From Plantago ovata (Eukaryota; Streptophyta; Magnoliopsida; Lamiales; Plantaginaceae): DNA of 64,000 nucleotides. Within the stretch, counting starts at the first letter, position 1; each line of letters opens with the position of its first letter. The stretch is from NCBI GenBank assembly GCA_028274465.1, contig CM051456.1, forward strand, positions 78,540,753-78,604,752, written 5' to 3'. Position numbers and translations under genes: made by a program. The notes under the pieces are model-generated. The model did not search any database, was not told the DNA's origin, and saw only the letters and a program-made list of their open reading frames with translations. This document shows positions 1 through 11,068 of this stretch, one piece after another.

Positions 1-529
1 TTTAATGCTTATTTGAATAAAATTCAAACAGTAACATTGGAGCGCAAATACAAGTACTTTCAGCAAGAGGTCACAAATGTTCCATCAACAAGTGGTTAGT
101 CTCAGTTTCAGCAAGCACAACCTACTCTGTCGTATAGATTTTCACTTATGCAATGTTGTTGCTGAAGTTTCCACTTTCTGAGCAACATGTGCCTTTGTAG
201 ATACCAGTCTTCAGGTATCTTCTAGTCTTCAGATCTTCAGAATCTTCAAATTTCTGAGCGGTTCTAAATGCTTCAATAGTTTGTTTGTAAAAACAAAGTA
301 CATCATCAGCAAATGCTTCAATAGGTTGTTTTTCTTTTCAGAAAACAAGATACATCATAAGCGGTAAAACCAACCTATCTAGCACCTACTCTAAGTCTTC
401 AGCAAACGTTCCTCTTTTACAATGTCCTTAAAATTCTAAATTCCTATGGACCTTAAGAGTACTAGTTACTGGACTTTCCTTAATTTAGCATGGTTAATTG
501 CTCATCAAAATTACAAGTTTCCTAACACC
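1..529. other. unassigned AT-rich sequence at left edge
   Basis: No convincing coding region is seen. The stretch contains an imperfect direct repeat of about 50 bp, both halves starting AAATGCTTCAATAG (about 266-312 and 313-365). It ends abruptly at 529/530, where it meets sequence identical to the interior of the Copia-1 3' LTR. 1-529 does not match the first 536 bp of that LTR (7865-8400). It is therefore either a separate sequence joined by deletion or a later insertion. It could be part of another retroelement lying outside the window. Confidence 0.4.
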
Positions 530-2119
530 AGTCGTCCTTTGGACTTACAGGACTTTATCATCACATTTGTTGCCCCATATCCTTGGTGGACCCGTCGATG
601 TCAGTTCTGAATAAACAGTTGACCCAAGACACGATCCAGGATTATGGCTACATACAAATGGGGGTGATAAGTGATTCTGTGAAGGATTCATCTCTCACGT
701 GTAGCACAGGAGAGCACTGCTCATAGTCGTTCATAGTTGTGATTGGTTAAACCGCTGGCCAACGTATCAATATTATTATGATAGTCATAATAGATATTGG
801 ATTCACCAAGCAACTCACTGAAGACGCCCGTGGATGTATTATTGGGATAGACACTTCATCGATCCTAGATGCATTCGAGTTAGTCAGATGAAGGGACGTT
901 ACCATCGCCGCGTTGAGCGCAACAGACTTCACAACGAAAGGGTTTGCTTTGAGAAACCTCAAAAACGTCCTCATGTATTAATATTGCAAATGGAACCGTC
1001 TAGGAATTCCATGTTGCCTAGTGTAGCACTTGCTTAATACAATGAGGCCCTATGGGTCACACTATGTGGTGATTCAGCTTATCCGAATATCCTTGAAGAT
1101 GGAATCGCAATCAATTTAGAATTAATTGTGATCGATGAATTATAATTGATTTGGAATTAATTATAATTATTTGTGGCTCAATTAATAATTTGGAATTATT
1201 AATTGAACTGGTTAATTGTGTTTTATGTAAATACAATTAAAGATTATATTTTAGAAATATAATAGAGGTTTGATTTGAAAGGATATGTTAATTTAGAATT
1301 AATATATGCACATGGACAAAATCTACTTGGAGTTTGAATTGCCTTAGAATTATAAGTGGGTCCCAAAATCGGGACCCACCCAACCCCCTTGATGAGCCGC
1401 GCGACCAGTAGTAGTATGGGGAGGAGTACGAATCCTTCCCATATTAGAAGTCAAGGGATAAGTTAGATTTTTCTGATCGAGTTTTAATTCGATTGGGAAT
1501 GAATCTAGACTTAAATTGGTTTCCTTGTGCAATGAGAATTAGATTCTTATTCTTTTATAAAGTCTAATTGATTCTTCTTTAGGCTTCTATTGACTACTAT
1601 ATATAGTAGACTATTAGAGAGCTTTTTACATGGTTGAATATACAGTTGATTGAAGATCATTCTGAATCATTCTTTCTACCAGTTTTCTTAGAGAAAATAA
1701 AAATCTCTCCCCTACCTATCCATAAGCCGCGCGCGCCACTCCCACCGGAGGAAAATCGCCGCCCCATCTTCTTGGCCACATTAAGAATATCCTAGCATTT
1801 TTTCTGATAAGCTGTTCATCCGTGGATACCAAGGTTGAGGTTCAAAGAGCTGGAAACTAACTTTTATTGTCTTGCAGATAATCAAAGTATTGCAGATATC
1901 TTCGACTTCGACGAAGGAGAAGATTCACCGGACTATTACGAAGACTTCATCGATTGGCATATCGATTCAATACCTATTCTTGCTTTTGGAGTATTGTAAG
2001 TCTTCTTAGCAATGTGTTTATTATATACCCTATATACATGATCAATTAACCTGAATGTTAAGAAAATTTTGAAATTCCGCTGCGTACCCTAGGGGTAACT
2101 CTGACCATATTTTCTTACA
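530..2119 (+). repeat. Copia-1 5' LTR, left-truncated
   Basis: 530-709 matches the 3' LTR at 8401-8580. The LTR ends CTTACA at 2119, directly before the primer site. With the missing first part the full LTR would be about 2.1 kb, long for copia, so an unseen insertion inside it is possible. It holds a perfect 9-bp hairpin (GTGGGTCCC, loop 6) at 1356-1379 and AT-rich repeats of the AATTAATTATAATT type at 1110-1210. Confidence 0.8.
1598..1606 (+). promoter_or_regulatory. candidate TATA box of the Copia-1 LTR
   Basis: TATATATAG lies about 510 bp before the LTR end, a plausible U3/R promoter position for an LTR retrotransposon. The 3' LTR lacks this region, so it cannot be confirmed from the second copy. 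Confidence 0.45.
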
Positions 2120-2120
2120 G

Positions 2121-2133
2121 TGGCATCAGAGCC
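2121..2133 (+). promoter_or_regulatory. Copia-1 primer-binding site (initiator tRNA-Met type)
   Basis: TGGCATCAGAGCC follows the LTR end by one base. It differs by one base from the TGGTATCAGAGC site complementary to the 3' end of plant initiator tRNA-Met, used by most plant copia elements. Confidence 0.85.
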
Positions 2134-3616
2134 AGGTTAATTGATTATGTATATACGTATATATGTTATGTGATTATGTAGTTTATGTGGATGCAATTGA
2201 TTCTATGATTAATTCAATTTTCGAAAGTTTTGTTTTTATATAAATTTAGAATTTATATATATTTTTTTAAAAAAATTATATATATATATATATATATATC
2301 CCGCCTGCGTGACGCAGGCAGGCGCCTGCGTCAGGCGCCCTAGGGGACGGGATTCGACCGGGCGCCCGCGCCTGCGGCCGCAGGCGCCCTAGGGGACGCG
2401 ATTCGATCCCGTCTCCGTACATTATATATATATATATTTATTTAATTTTTCCGGGTTGGACCCAAAATCGAATTTTTGGAAATTTCGATGATTGAATTTA
2501 TATTTGGAATATAAATATGATTTAATTGTAATTATTCTTAACTAGAGGGGTTAAATTTAATTAGTATTAAGTTGAGGGGCTTATTTGTGATTTATCAATT
2601 TATTGTGTATTACAAATAAGTCTTTCTACTTTTGAATTTTTAATTAAACACCTCCAAGGTTTTAAAAATTACAATTGAGTCCTTCGGGTTTTCGAAAATT
2701 GCTACCTGGTCAATAGAATTTTTAATTTTTCAATCTAGTCCAAATTTTCAATTTTTCATAGAGATTATAAGTATGGGATTATAATTTTCATAATGAAATC
2801 ATGAAGTCATTTGGCATCCACATAGGCTACTACTTGTTTGTTTGCTCGATATGCTATTGTTTGACAATGCATGTTTAAATACCACGTATTTTACTTTCCG
2901 TTCGACCGCTATGCATGCGAGGGTAGGCGGCGCCCTCTTATTTGTCGGACCGCATATTTTTATGTATGGGTAGGCGGCGCCCATTATGTGCTTGATCGCG
3001 TTTAGAACTAGAATGGATAGGCGGCATCCATTACGTGTAGACCGCTCATGCATGATGGGTAGGTGGCGCCCTTGTTTGTTTGTAGATGACTGATAACAAC
3101 CCTCAAGCTACAAGCCCCAACCAATATAAGTGCATAAATATGTATACGTATGTGTTTTTGAGATGCTTTCCATGGGGTGCTTTAATTCTGAACTTTCATT
3201 GCGTTTTCCTGTATTGGCGACCTCGTCTTGCAGATTAGAGTAAGCCTATGGTTATAACTTACTGCATATTGTATCTAGCGAACTCGATAGGTACAATATG
3301 TAGAGCGTCTGGTTAAATTAGATTTAACACCCAAGAGTTACGTGACGCAATTGGATAGTCCTACCGGTCATATTATGTTATGCGACCAGCCCCTGTTGGA
3401 GTATAGCATAGTATGGATTTGGATCTTCGCCACTACGGTAACTTGTTGGACATTACCCGTATGTTTGTTTTGGGGGCAATCATATGTGAAAATAGTGGAA
3501 GATAAACAACTAAAGGACCTTGTTGTTTAGTTATGTTGACTGTGTATTTAGAAATAGTATTTCAATAGTTGATCTATTATTTTCGTTCTATACTATTTCT
3601 CCTTAGAAAAATCAAA
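2134..3616 (+). other. Copia-1 untranslated leader with GC-rich island and repeat module
   Basis: About 1.5 kb separate the primer site from the gag start, with no supported gene. 2279-2446 is a very GC-rich, self-complementary segment flanked by (TA)n runs. It contains two copies of GCAGGCGCCCTAGGGGACG. 2867-3102 is the repeat module shared with the CACTA element. The remainder is AT-rich. Confidence 0.7.
2867..3102. repeat. four-unit imperfect repeat module, copy in the Copia-1 leader
   Basis: Four degenerate units of about 47 bp, each containing a version of GGGTAGGCGGCGCCC preceded by a GACCGC-like block. The segment starts ATGCATGTTTAAAT and ends TGATAACAACCC. Nearly the same sequence lies at 46953-47185 inside the CACTA element, in the same orientation, with substitutions and small indels scattered across it. 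Outside these limits the two loci are unrelated. No coding potential or known family is recognised. Confidence 0.85.
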
Positions 3617-4213
3617 ATGGCGAGTATCTCGCTCCGTGCTGTCTTCGAGAAGCAAATTTTGACCGGACCAAACTTCCTAGATTGGATCAGGAATATTCGT
3701 TTGGTGCTGAGGTACGAAAAGATTGAGCACGTCTTGGACGAGGCTATTCCTGTGTGTCCCGAGAATCAGACTGCCGATCAAGTTGCTGCTTGGAATCAAG
3801 CCAACAAGGCAAAGGCTGATAAGCATCAAGAGGATGCCAAATCCGCGAAGTGTATTATGCTGGCGGCAATGAGCAATGAGCTGCAGAGACAACATGAAAG
3901 CATGTCGCCGTATGAGATGCTGAAGCATCTTGAGTCGCTCTTTAAGACGACAGCCAGAAGTGTTGAACTTGATTTGATAAAAGAGATACACATATGCAAG
4001 CTCAATGAAGGAGGGAACATGTCTGAACATGTTCTCAAGATGATTGGTCTCTTTGAGAAGCTTGCCGATGTCGGTGTCAAGCTGGAGAATAAGATCATGG
4101 TGATCTTTGTCCTTCAATCATTGTCGAGTTCGTATTCGCAGTTCATCATTAACTACACCATGAATGCGAAGGACGTTACACTGCCCGAGCTCCATAATCT
4201 GCTGAAGACATGA
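3617..4213 (+). pseudogene. Copia-1 gag, capsid part (UBN2-type), frameshifted at its end
   Basis: Codes for the copia nucleocapsid-type Gag, which packages the element RNA. The start is taken at 3617 (MASISLRAVFEKQ), where the family match begins; the 16 codons open upstream look like leader. The frame runs 198 aa through the segment LTGPNFLDW to NLLKT, then hits TGA. The Gag C-terminal part with the zinc knuckle continues in another frame from about 4215, so an indel lies near 4210. The fold is conserved but the full Gag cannot be made in one frame. Confidence 0.85.
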
Positions 4214-4244
4214 TCAAACTCTTCCTAAGAAGGAGAAATCGATC

Positions 4245-6128
4245 ATGTATGTTGGGCAACCGTCTAACCCAAACCCGAGAAACAAAGGTGCTAAGGGTAA
4301 GGGAAAGTCGGGAGCCAAGGCTAACACTTCGAGTGATAGGCCTAAGCGTCTGAACCAGAAAAGGAAGTTCAAGAGGAGCGGAACGGTACGCACAGATGAA
4401 TGTCTTTTCTGTAAGCAGAAAGGGCATTGGAAGAAAGATTGCCCTAAGCTAAGGGCAGATCAAGCTAAGAAGCCGCCGGCTTCAAGCTCAGATATGTTTG
4501 TTATTGAAATGAACATGACTACTTTTGACTCCAATGGTTGGGTATTAGATACAGCATGTGGCTCACACATTTGTAATAATGTGCAGGGGCTAATTGAACA
4601 CAGGCTAGTCAAGCAAGGTGAAATCGACTTGCATGTTGGGAACGACAATCCAGTTGAAGCCAAACGCGTTGGACGCTGCAAGATAGATTTACCATCAGGA
4701 CAATGTTTAGAACTTGATAACGTCTATTTTGTTCCATCCATTGTCAGAAATATTATTTCCATTCCATTGTTGGACAATTTGGGTTTTTCCTTTCGTTTTG
4801 CTAATAATACTTGTTATTTTTCGCTAAATGACCAGTATTATGGAAAAGCTCGCTTAGTGAATGGTTTATATATTTTGCAAAGTAGTCTACCTTTATTTCA
4901 AATACATAACAAACAACCGTCTTCAAGTAGGAAGAATAATCCATCTTATTTATGGCATTGTCGGCTAAGCCATATCAATGAAACACGGATTCAAAGACTA
5001 AGGAAGTTGGACTATTTAGAACCATTTGATTTCGAATCATATGGTACATGCGAATCATGTGTTAAGGGTAAGATGACGAACAAACCCTTTGTTGGACAAG
5101 GTGTTCGTGCCACTCGCTGCTTAGAGCTCATACATACCGATGTATGTGGACCTTTTAAAGTCCAAGCACGTGGAGGTTATTCTTACTTCGTTACCTTTAC
5201 TGACGATTTTTCAAGGTATGGATATATTTATCTTATGAAGAATAAATCTGAGACCTTTGGGAAATTCAAGGAGTTTAGGAATGAGGTCGAGAATGAATTG
5301 AACCTAAGGATAGTCACTCTTCGATCAGATCGAGGAGGTGAATACCTTAGTGAAGAATTTATCGACTACTTGAAGGAGAATGAAATTCAATCGCAATGGA
5401 CCCCTCCTGGAACACCACAACTAAATGGTGTGTCTGAGAGAAGGAATCGAACCCTGCTAGACATGGTGAGATCAATGATTGGATTCTCGACTCTTCCAAA
5501 ATATCTATGGGGATATGCGCTATAAACTGCAATCTACATTCTGAACCGTGTACCATCTAAATCAGTGGAGAAAACTCCTTATGAGTTATGGAAAGGAAAG
5601 AAGTCCTCACTGGGCTATCTTAGACCTTGGGGCTGTCCTGCGATAGTCAAATTGTTGCTCAGTGATAAGTTAGATGCCAAGGGTGTCAAAGTTTATTTCA
5701 TAGGCTATCCTCGTCAGACGAGAGGCTATGAATTCTATCATGCTGAAGATCACAAGGTGATAGTATCTAGAAACGTCAAGTTTTTAGAAGCAGAATACCT
5801 CGAAGAAGAGAGGTTAGATGATATGATAGAACTTGAAGAAATTCAAGACTTTGACACGCGCGAACATGATTTCTCTAAATCTTCTGATTTGGACTCAAGT
5901 TCAGTGGGAGCTTTCGAAGCAGACAGGGGTAATGATATGACACTTGCTAGGCATGTCATAGTCAGTGGGAGTCCTGTGATTAGATCAACAGTTGAAACCA
6001 CACCAATAGAACCCGTTGTCAATCAACCTGTGCAACAAGTTGCACAAGAGCAGCCTCCCTCTAGGGAACAGGGTCGTAGCACGCGACTGGCTGCATCAGT
6101 GCCCACTGATAATGTTCGTGTTACATGA
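4245..6128 (+). pseudogene. Copia-1 zinc knuckle, protease and integrase, with in-frame stop
   Basis: Order seen: zinc knuckle CLFCKQKGHWKKDC; protease, whose usual DSGAS-like site reads DTACGSH here; GAG-pre-integrase (LWHCRLSHINETR); integrase core with HTDVCGPF, SDRGGEY and NGVSERRNRT supplying the D-D-E residues. A TAA at 5523-5525 interrupts the frame just after GYAL, where the family normally continues without a break; the same frame resumes at 5526 and runs to 6128. The second half carries the integrase C-terminal region. One nonsense mutation alone would truncate the polyprotein before reverse transcriptase. Confidence 0.9.
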
Positions 6129-6224
6129 AGCCAGAAAAGAAAAGCACCAGAAACACCGACAGAAGCACCAGTCGAGCTCTGTAGGTCGAAGAGAATCCCA
6201 AAAGGACCTCAGAAGCAAAGCCTT

Positions 6225-7850
6225 ATGATAGAAGACATCAGTGAACTTGATGTTGGCTTATCAGATCAGGAAGACCCCGAGACCTACAAAGAGGCAATAA
6301 ATGATATTGACTCAGACAAATGGCAAGAGGCCATGGAATTGGAAATGGACTCCATGTACCTGAACCAAGTTTGGAGCTTGGTAGACTTGCCCCAAGGGGT
6401 TAGACCTATTGGGTGCAAATGGGTCTTTAAACGGAAGACAGATGCCGACGGCAAGGTACAAACGCACAAGGCTAGACTTGTGGCGAAGGGCTACACACAA
6501 AGGTATGGCATCGATTACGATGAAACCTTTTCATCGGTAGCAAAGTTGAAGTCTATTCGAAATCTACTTGCGATAGCTGCCTACTATGATTATGAGATCT
6601 GGCAGATGGATGTAAAGACTGCCTTCCTCAATGGCAACCTTGAGAAAGAGGTCTATATGGTACAGCCGGAAGGTTTTATTAGTAAAACCAGGCCAACTGA
6701 TGTATGCAAATTACAGAGATCCATCTATGGGCTAAAGCAAGCGTCTAGGAGCTAAAATATTCGTTTTGACGAAGCTGTCAAATCTTTTGACTTCGTCAGA
6801 AGCGTAGAAGATCCCTGTGTCTACACTAGGCACATCGACAAGGGAGTCGTTTTCATGATCATTTGTGATGATGACATTTTGATCATGGGAAACAATGTCT
6901 CTATGCTAGAAGAGACTAAAGTTTGGTTATCAAGTACATTCTCAATGAAGGACTTGGGTGAATCGAACTGCATCCTAGGGATAAAGATCTATAGAGATAG
7001 GTCCAAGAGGATGTTAGGATTGACACAGTCCACCTACATCGACAAAATACTCAAGCGTTATAAGATGGACGACTCAAAGAGAGGCTTTCTCCCAGCCAGG
7101 CATGGGATCGTGCTATCAGTTAAGGATAGTCCTAAAACTGATGAAGAAAGAAAGGCAATGAGTCGTGTGCCCTATGCTTCGGCAGTAGGGTCTATTATGT
7201 ATGCAATGAATTGCACAAGGCCAGATGTGGCATATGCGCTTAGTGTCACTTGTCGACACCAACAGAATCCAGTAGTACCTCACTGGACTGCTGTAAAGAA
7301 CATTCTTAAGTACCTTCGACGGACTAAGGAAATGTTCTTGGTGTTTGGTGGAGAACCAGAATTAAAGATGTCTGGTTATGTCGACGCTGGATTTGAATCA
7401 GATCCTGATGACTTTATGTTACAGACATGATACATATTCAAATTGAACGAAGGAGCTGTCTGTTGGAAGAGTTCTAAGCAAGCCACGATTGCTGACTCAG
7501 CCACAGAAGCCGAGTACATTGCTGCATCAGAAGCATCGAAAGAAGCTATCTAGATTTCAGAGTTCTTGAAGGAATTGAGGGTTGTTCCTGCTCCTAGTCC
7601 AATAACGATTTATTGTGACAACACGGGCGCCATCGCTCAAGCCAAGGAGCCTAGATCTACAAACAAGAACAAACATGTACTTAGAAAGTATCACGTTATA
7701 CGTGAGATTATTGATAGAGGAGAAGTTAGTATAGAACGTGTCTCAACCACGGACAACGTGGCAGATCCTTTCACCAAGGTCTTATCAGTGGATGCCCACT
7801 TAAGACATTATGCTAATCTAGGTATTAAGCATAAAGGTGACTGGCTCTAG
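6225..7850 (+). pseudogene. Copia-1 reverse transcriptase and RNase H remnant
   Basis: The reverse transcriptase starts near KWQEAMELEMDSM and holds WVFKRK, the KARLVAKG block, QMDVKTAFLNG and SIYGLKQASR. A stop at about 6755 breaks it. The usual YVDD catalytic box reads CDDD (IICDDDILIMG), keeping the two catalytic aspartates. Further stops lie near 7430 and 7551. RNase H segments WKSSKQATIADSATEAEY and DNTGAI are visible, and the frame ends at GDWL with TAG at 7848-7850. At least three stops exclude an active enzyme. Confidence 0.9.
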
Positions 7851-7851
7851 T

Positions 7852-7864
7852 CCAAGTGGGAGAT
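7852..7864 (+). promoter_or_regulatory. Copia-1 polypurine tract
   Basis: CCAAGTGGGAGAT lies directly before the TGATAGTG start of the 3' LTR and two bases after the pol stop. It is the expected plus-strand primer site and fixes the LTR start at 7865. Confidence 0.8.
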
Positions 7865-8580
7865 TGATAGTGTATATGTCCTAGAGACAGTCTTTATTAA
7901 GGGCAGACAGCCCTTATAAAGGGCATATATGTACTATTACACAGGTCAACGTAATATAATATATGTTTGTTTGTTTGACTGTTGAGTATCGCTTTCATAT
8001 TTATATTACACCAGGCGTACAACATGTCATATCTCTATTCCTGTCAGTATTGATATCAAACATGTCCCCTCGGATAGATGACCGATCACACAGATAGTGG
8101 GAGCTATGTGAGTTTATCATCTATCCCAAACTCTCCCTAGTTGAGGTTCATCTCGGATGTAGGGGTCTGAATGAACCAGGTGAGACTAGTATGCGTGGAG
8201 GTTATATTTGTTAGAGCAAGTGTGAGCCGATCCCACGGCCACGGAACGGATTGTTAGACAATCTAGAAACGTTCCCATAACTCCGCATAGTTGTTCGAAG
8301 GGTGATTACCGAACAATGGAAGTACCCACCAGAAACTCTCATCGATGTATACTCTACACCGAAGTGTCTATGGGAACCGGAAAGTTGTCGAAGTGATGCT
8401 AGTCGTCCTTTGGACTTACAGGACTTTATCATCACATTTGTTGCCCCATATCCTTGGTGGACCTGTCGATGTCAGCTCTGAATAAGCAGTTGACCCAAGA
8501 CACGATCCAGGATTATGGCTACATACAAATGGGGGTGATAAGTGATTTTGTGAAGGATTCATCTCTCACGTGTAGCACAG
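7865..8580 (+). repeat. Copia-1 3' LTR, left part
   Basis: Starts TGATAGTGTATATGTCC after the polypurine tract and runs to 8580, where copy A begins. An 18-bp piece identical to 851-868 of the 5' LTR resumes at 16576-16593, after which similarity is lost. LTR bases equivalent to 710-850 are missing at the junction. Confidence 0.85.
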
Positions 8581-9745
8581 ATTCTAATTAATCAAATAAA
8601 TTTGTATTTAGCCAAAGACAATTCTCAACTACAACGAAAACCGTAGTGTAGGAGCAGAATAACCTCGAGTGTCGATCTCTAAGGACTATAACTAGCTTTA
8701 TCTAATCTAACTTAAACTATAAAATCAACAAACGACTTAGCACAGGTTTTTCTTATCGAGATAATGGAAGTTAGTGATAGTATGATCATTCAAAGCATAG
8801 TGGGTTAATAATCATGCATGAAGTACCCGATCATTTTGCATAGAGATCTTTGATCGTGAATTGTCCAATGTGTTCCGTTATTATTCAACACTACGAAGAT
8901 AGAGGGCTTAGATAGATCAAAGAAATAAAGCAATAACTCAAAGTCTGATTCGCTTTACCGCCATCAGCATAATTACTAACCCTTCGCTAAGAAATCACAT
9001 ACTATCACCAACAATAGATTTAGCTACTCATAGATGTCATGCAATCAACAGAAATCATAGCAAGATTGAATGAAGACATGTTGAAAGATAAATAAATATG
9101 AATAGAAAAATCTGAGATACAATGTTACCGAAGGTTGTCAATCTCCGAAGAATCGCGATCTCACAAGCTCCAAATCGATAAGAAAAAGTATCTCCTATGC
9201 TAAGAATTCCCAGAACAGGCTCTGGAGAATTCTCCCCTAAAACTAATGAGAAAGGTATGAAAAAAGGTCTGAGAAAGTATGAAAAACGGAGAAAACTGAG
9301 CAACTATATATAGGAGTTCGGAATGTGTGGGGCGAGCGAATCGCCTGGTGTGGGGCGAACCGCCCCACGTCCCGGGCGAATCGCCCGGGAGTTCCAGCCG
9401 GCTATATACGCATTTTCGACGCGTTTTTTGGATTTCTTTTCCTTTTCGGACTCGGTTTTTGCCTTCTAGTGACCTTTTAGCCTTCAGACTCGACCCCTAG
9501 ACTTCAAATCCTATCTGGAATCTTCTAGATACTCCAAAAATGTCCTCGGAACACCAATTCTTCGTTCTCTTCCATATAATTGCCCGGAAAACCACGTTTT
9601 TCATCCAAAACCTGTAAAATACAAACTAAAGGGAAACGTGACACTATTCTAATAAAATGCACTAAAATATAGCCAAATTAACATAGAGGATAGCTAAATT
9701 GGTGAAAAAAAGACTCGAATGAAAGTGTATAATACACGTTCATCA
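8581..9745 (-). repeat. copy A 3' LTR, missing its outer 21 bp
   Basis: Matches 15436-16575 closely and ends GTTCATCA at 9745. The expected TGATGAAC end is absent: the junction at 8580/8581 joins Copia-1 LTR directly to LTR base 22. It has a TATATATAG box near 9304-9312. On the sense strand a GC-rich palindromic array (about 9325-9396) lies just upstream of that box. Confidence 0.88.
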
Positions 9746-11068
9746 AACTCCCCAAACCGAACCTTTGCTTGTCCTCAAGCAACTAAGCTAGACTCTAATG
9801 CAAAAAACAATGCAACACAAAAAATGGAGTCTCATGCCAAATCAAATGAACTAATCTATTGAATCTATCAAAAAACATATGAACAAAATCATACAAATCA
9901 TAACATGAATATAGGTTGAAGAATGCCTCGATTGACTCATACACATTCATATATGCACTTATGTTAAGCAAGATAGTCTCTCGTAACATTCTCTACCTGT
10001 ACCTAGTCAGTGACGACATAATGAAACATGTTAAGATGCGAATGGTTGTCCCGTGCCTATGAAACGGAGGACTTACTGTTGTTCACCAAGTTAAGACTTT
10101 TCCTCAAAGAGGTTGAACCAATAATGGCTCTCATCAAACGAAGGAGGGTTCCCTAAAAAAGATAACACTCCCCTATTCTACCCATCTCTCAAGCAAAGCC
10201 TTAAGCTATTCACCACTTCCTGAATGGCAGGACGAGGGTGGTCTAGAACAGATGACACTCAAACAAAAAGAAAAAAATTACAACACGATTACGAACATTA
10301 CATGAAAAAATGCGACAAACACTTTGCTAAACTGCTTTTGGCTTTTTTTTTGGACCCTTCTTTGCTTTTTTGGGGTCTTTTCTTTTTTTTTCTCTTTTTT
10401 TTCTTTTCCAGTTTTTTTTTTCTTTTTTCGGGAATGTTTCTTTTCTTTTTTTTTCGATTTTTTTTTAGCCAGCAGTAGCACAGGGAAAAAGAAATTAAAA
10501 TTACACACAAACGACCTCCCCAAACCTATTCGAAAGAATAGGTTGGAGTACAAAATTTACGAAAAAGGAAAATAAACTCACAACACACACTAAAAATCGA
10601 AAAACAAGTCTAATGATAGCGTAACCCCCTCCCCAAACCTATTCGAGAGAATAGGTTGCAAACAAAGGATCACACAATCTCACACTACCTCCTTCCTAGG
10701 CATTTAGCAATCTCAAAGCAAGGTGAAGACTTGTTGCCTCTTAGGTACATAATTACTCGGGAAAACAACCATAAGATCCTAACATGCATCATCATATTAT
10801 AAAGGCCTTCGTGAACCGCAGTAGAGAAAACACCACTAAGTGATGTCGAGACTACCAAGCTTAACTAAGTGCAATACATAAATGTGACAAGCCAAGCGAG
10901 AAAAACCTCAAATAAATTCATAGAGATGAAGCATATGATTAATGTCATAATTAGTTAATATACCCAATAAAAAGTTCAAAAAATTTGGCAATAAACTCCA
11001 CATAAAACATGCAAGACTATCCTAGGATGAATGTAGTGTATGCAAATAAATACTAAGAAAGCGGTAAA
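9746..11068 (-). other. copy A conserved 3' non-coding region with twin hairpins and purine-rich tract
   Basis: No gene is supported. The polypurine tract adjoins the LTR. 10340-10470 is a long tract, T/C-rich on + and so A/G-rich in the element RNA, containing a TTTGGGGTCTTTT block. Two hairpins follow at 10523-10544 and 10636-10657, each with 9-bp arms (AACCTATTC/GAATAGGTT) and a 4-nt loop. The region is collinear with 39339-40696 in copy B and 62159-63498 in copy C, so this non-coding order is family-wide. Confidence 0.75.

Noticed and set aside
2279-2446. CpG-island promoter of a host gene
   Set aside because: The island lies inside a copia leader, is bounded by TA microsatellites and has no gene of its own downstream.
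3677-4117. Antisense open frames inside Copia-1 gag (146 aa and 90 aa)
   Set aside because: They mirror the coding frame of a recognisable Gag and have no homology-like features of their own.
10224-10575. Reading frames rich in phenylalanine or lysine around 10224-10575, 39847-40195 and 62536-62979
   Set aside because: They come from the long T/C-rich tract shared by the three TR-GAG-like copies; both strands are open only because of the homopolymer, and no start context or conserved protein is seen.
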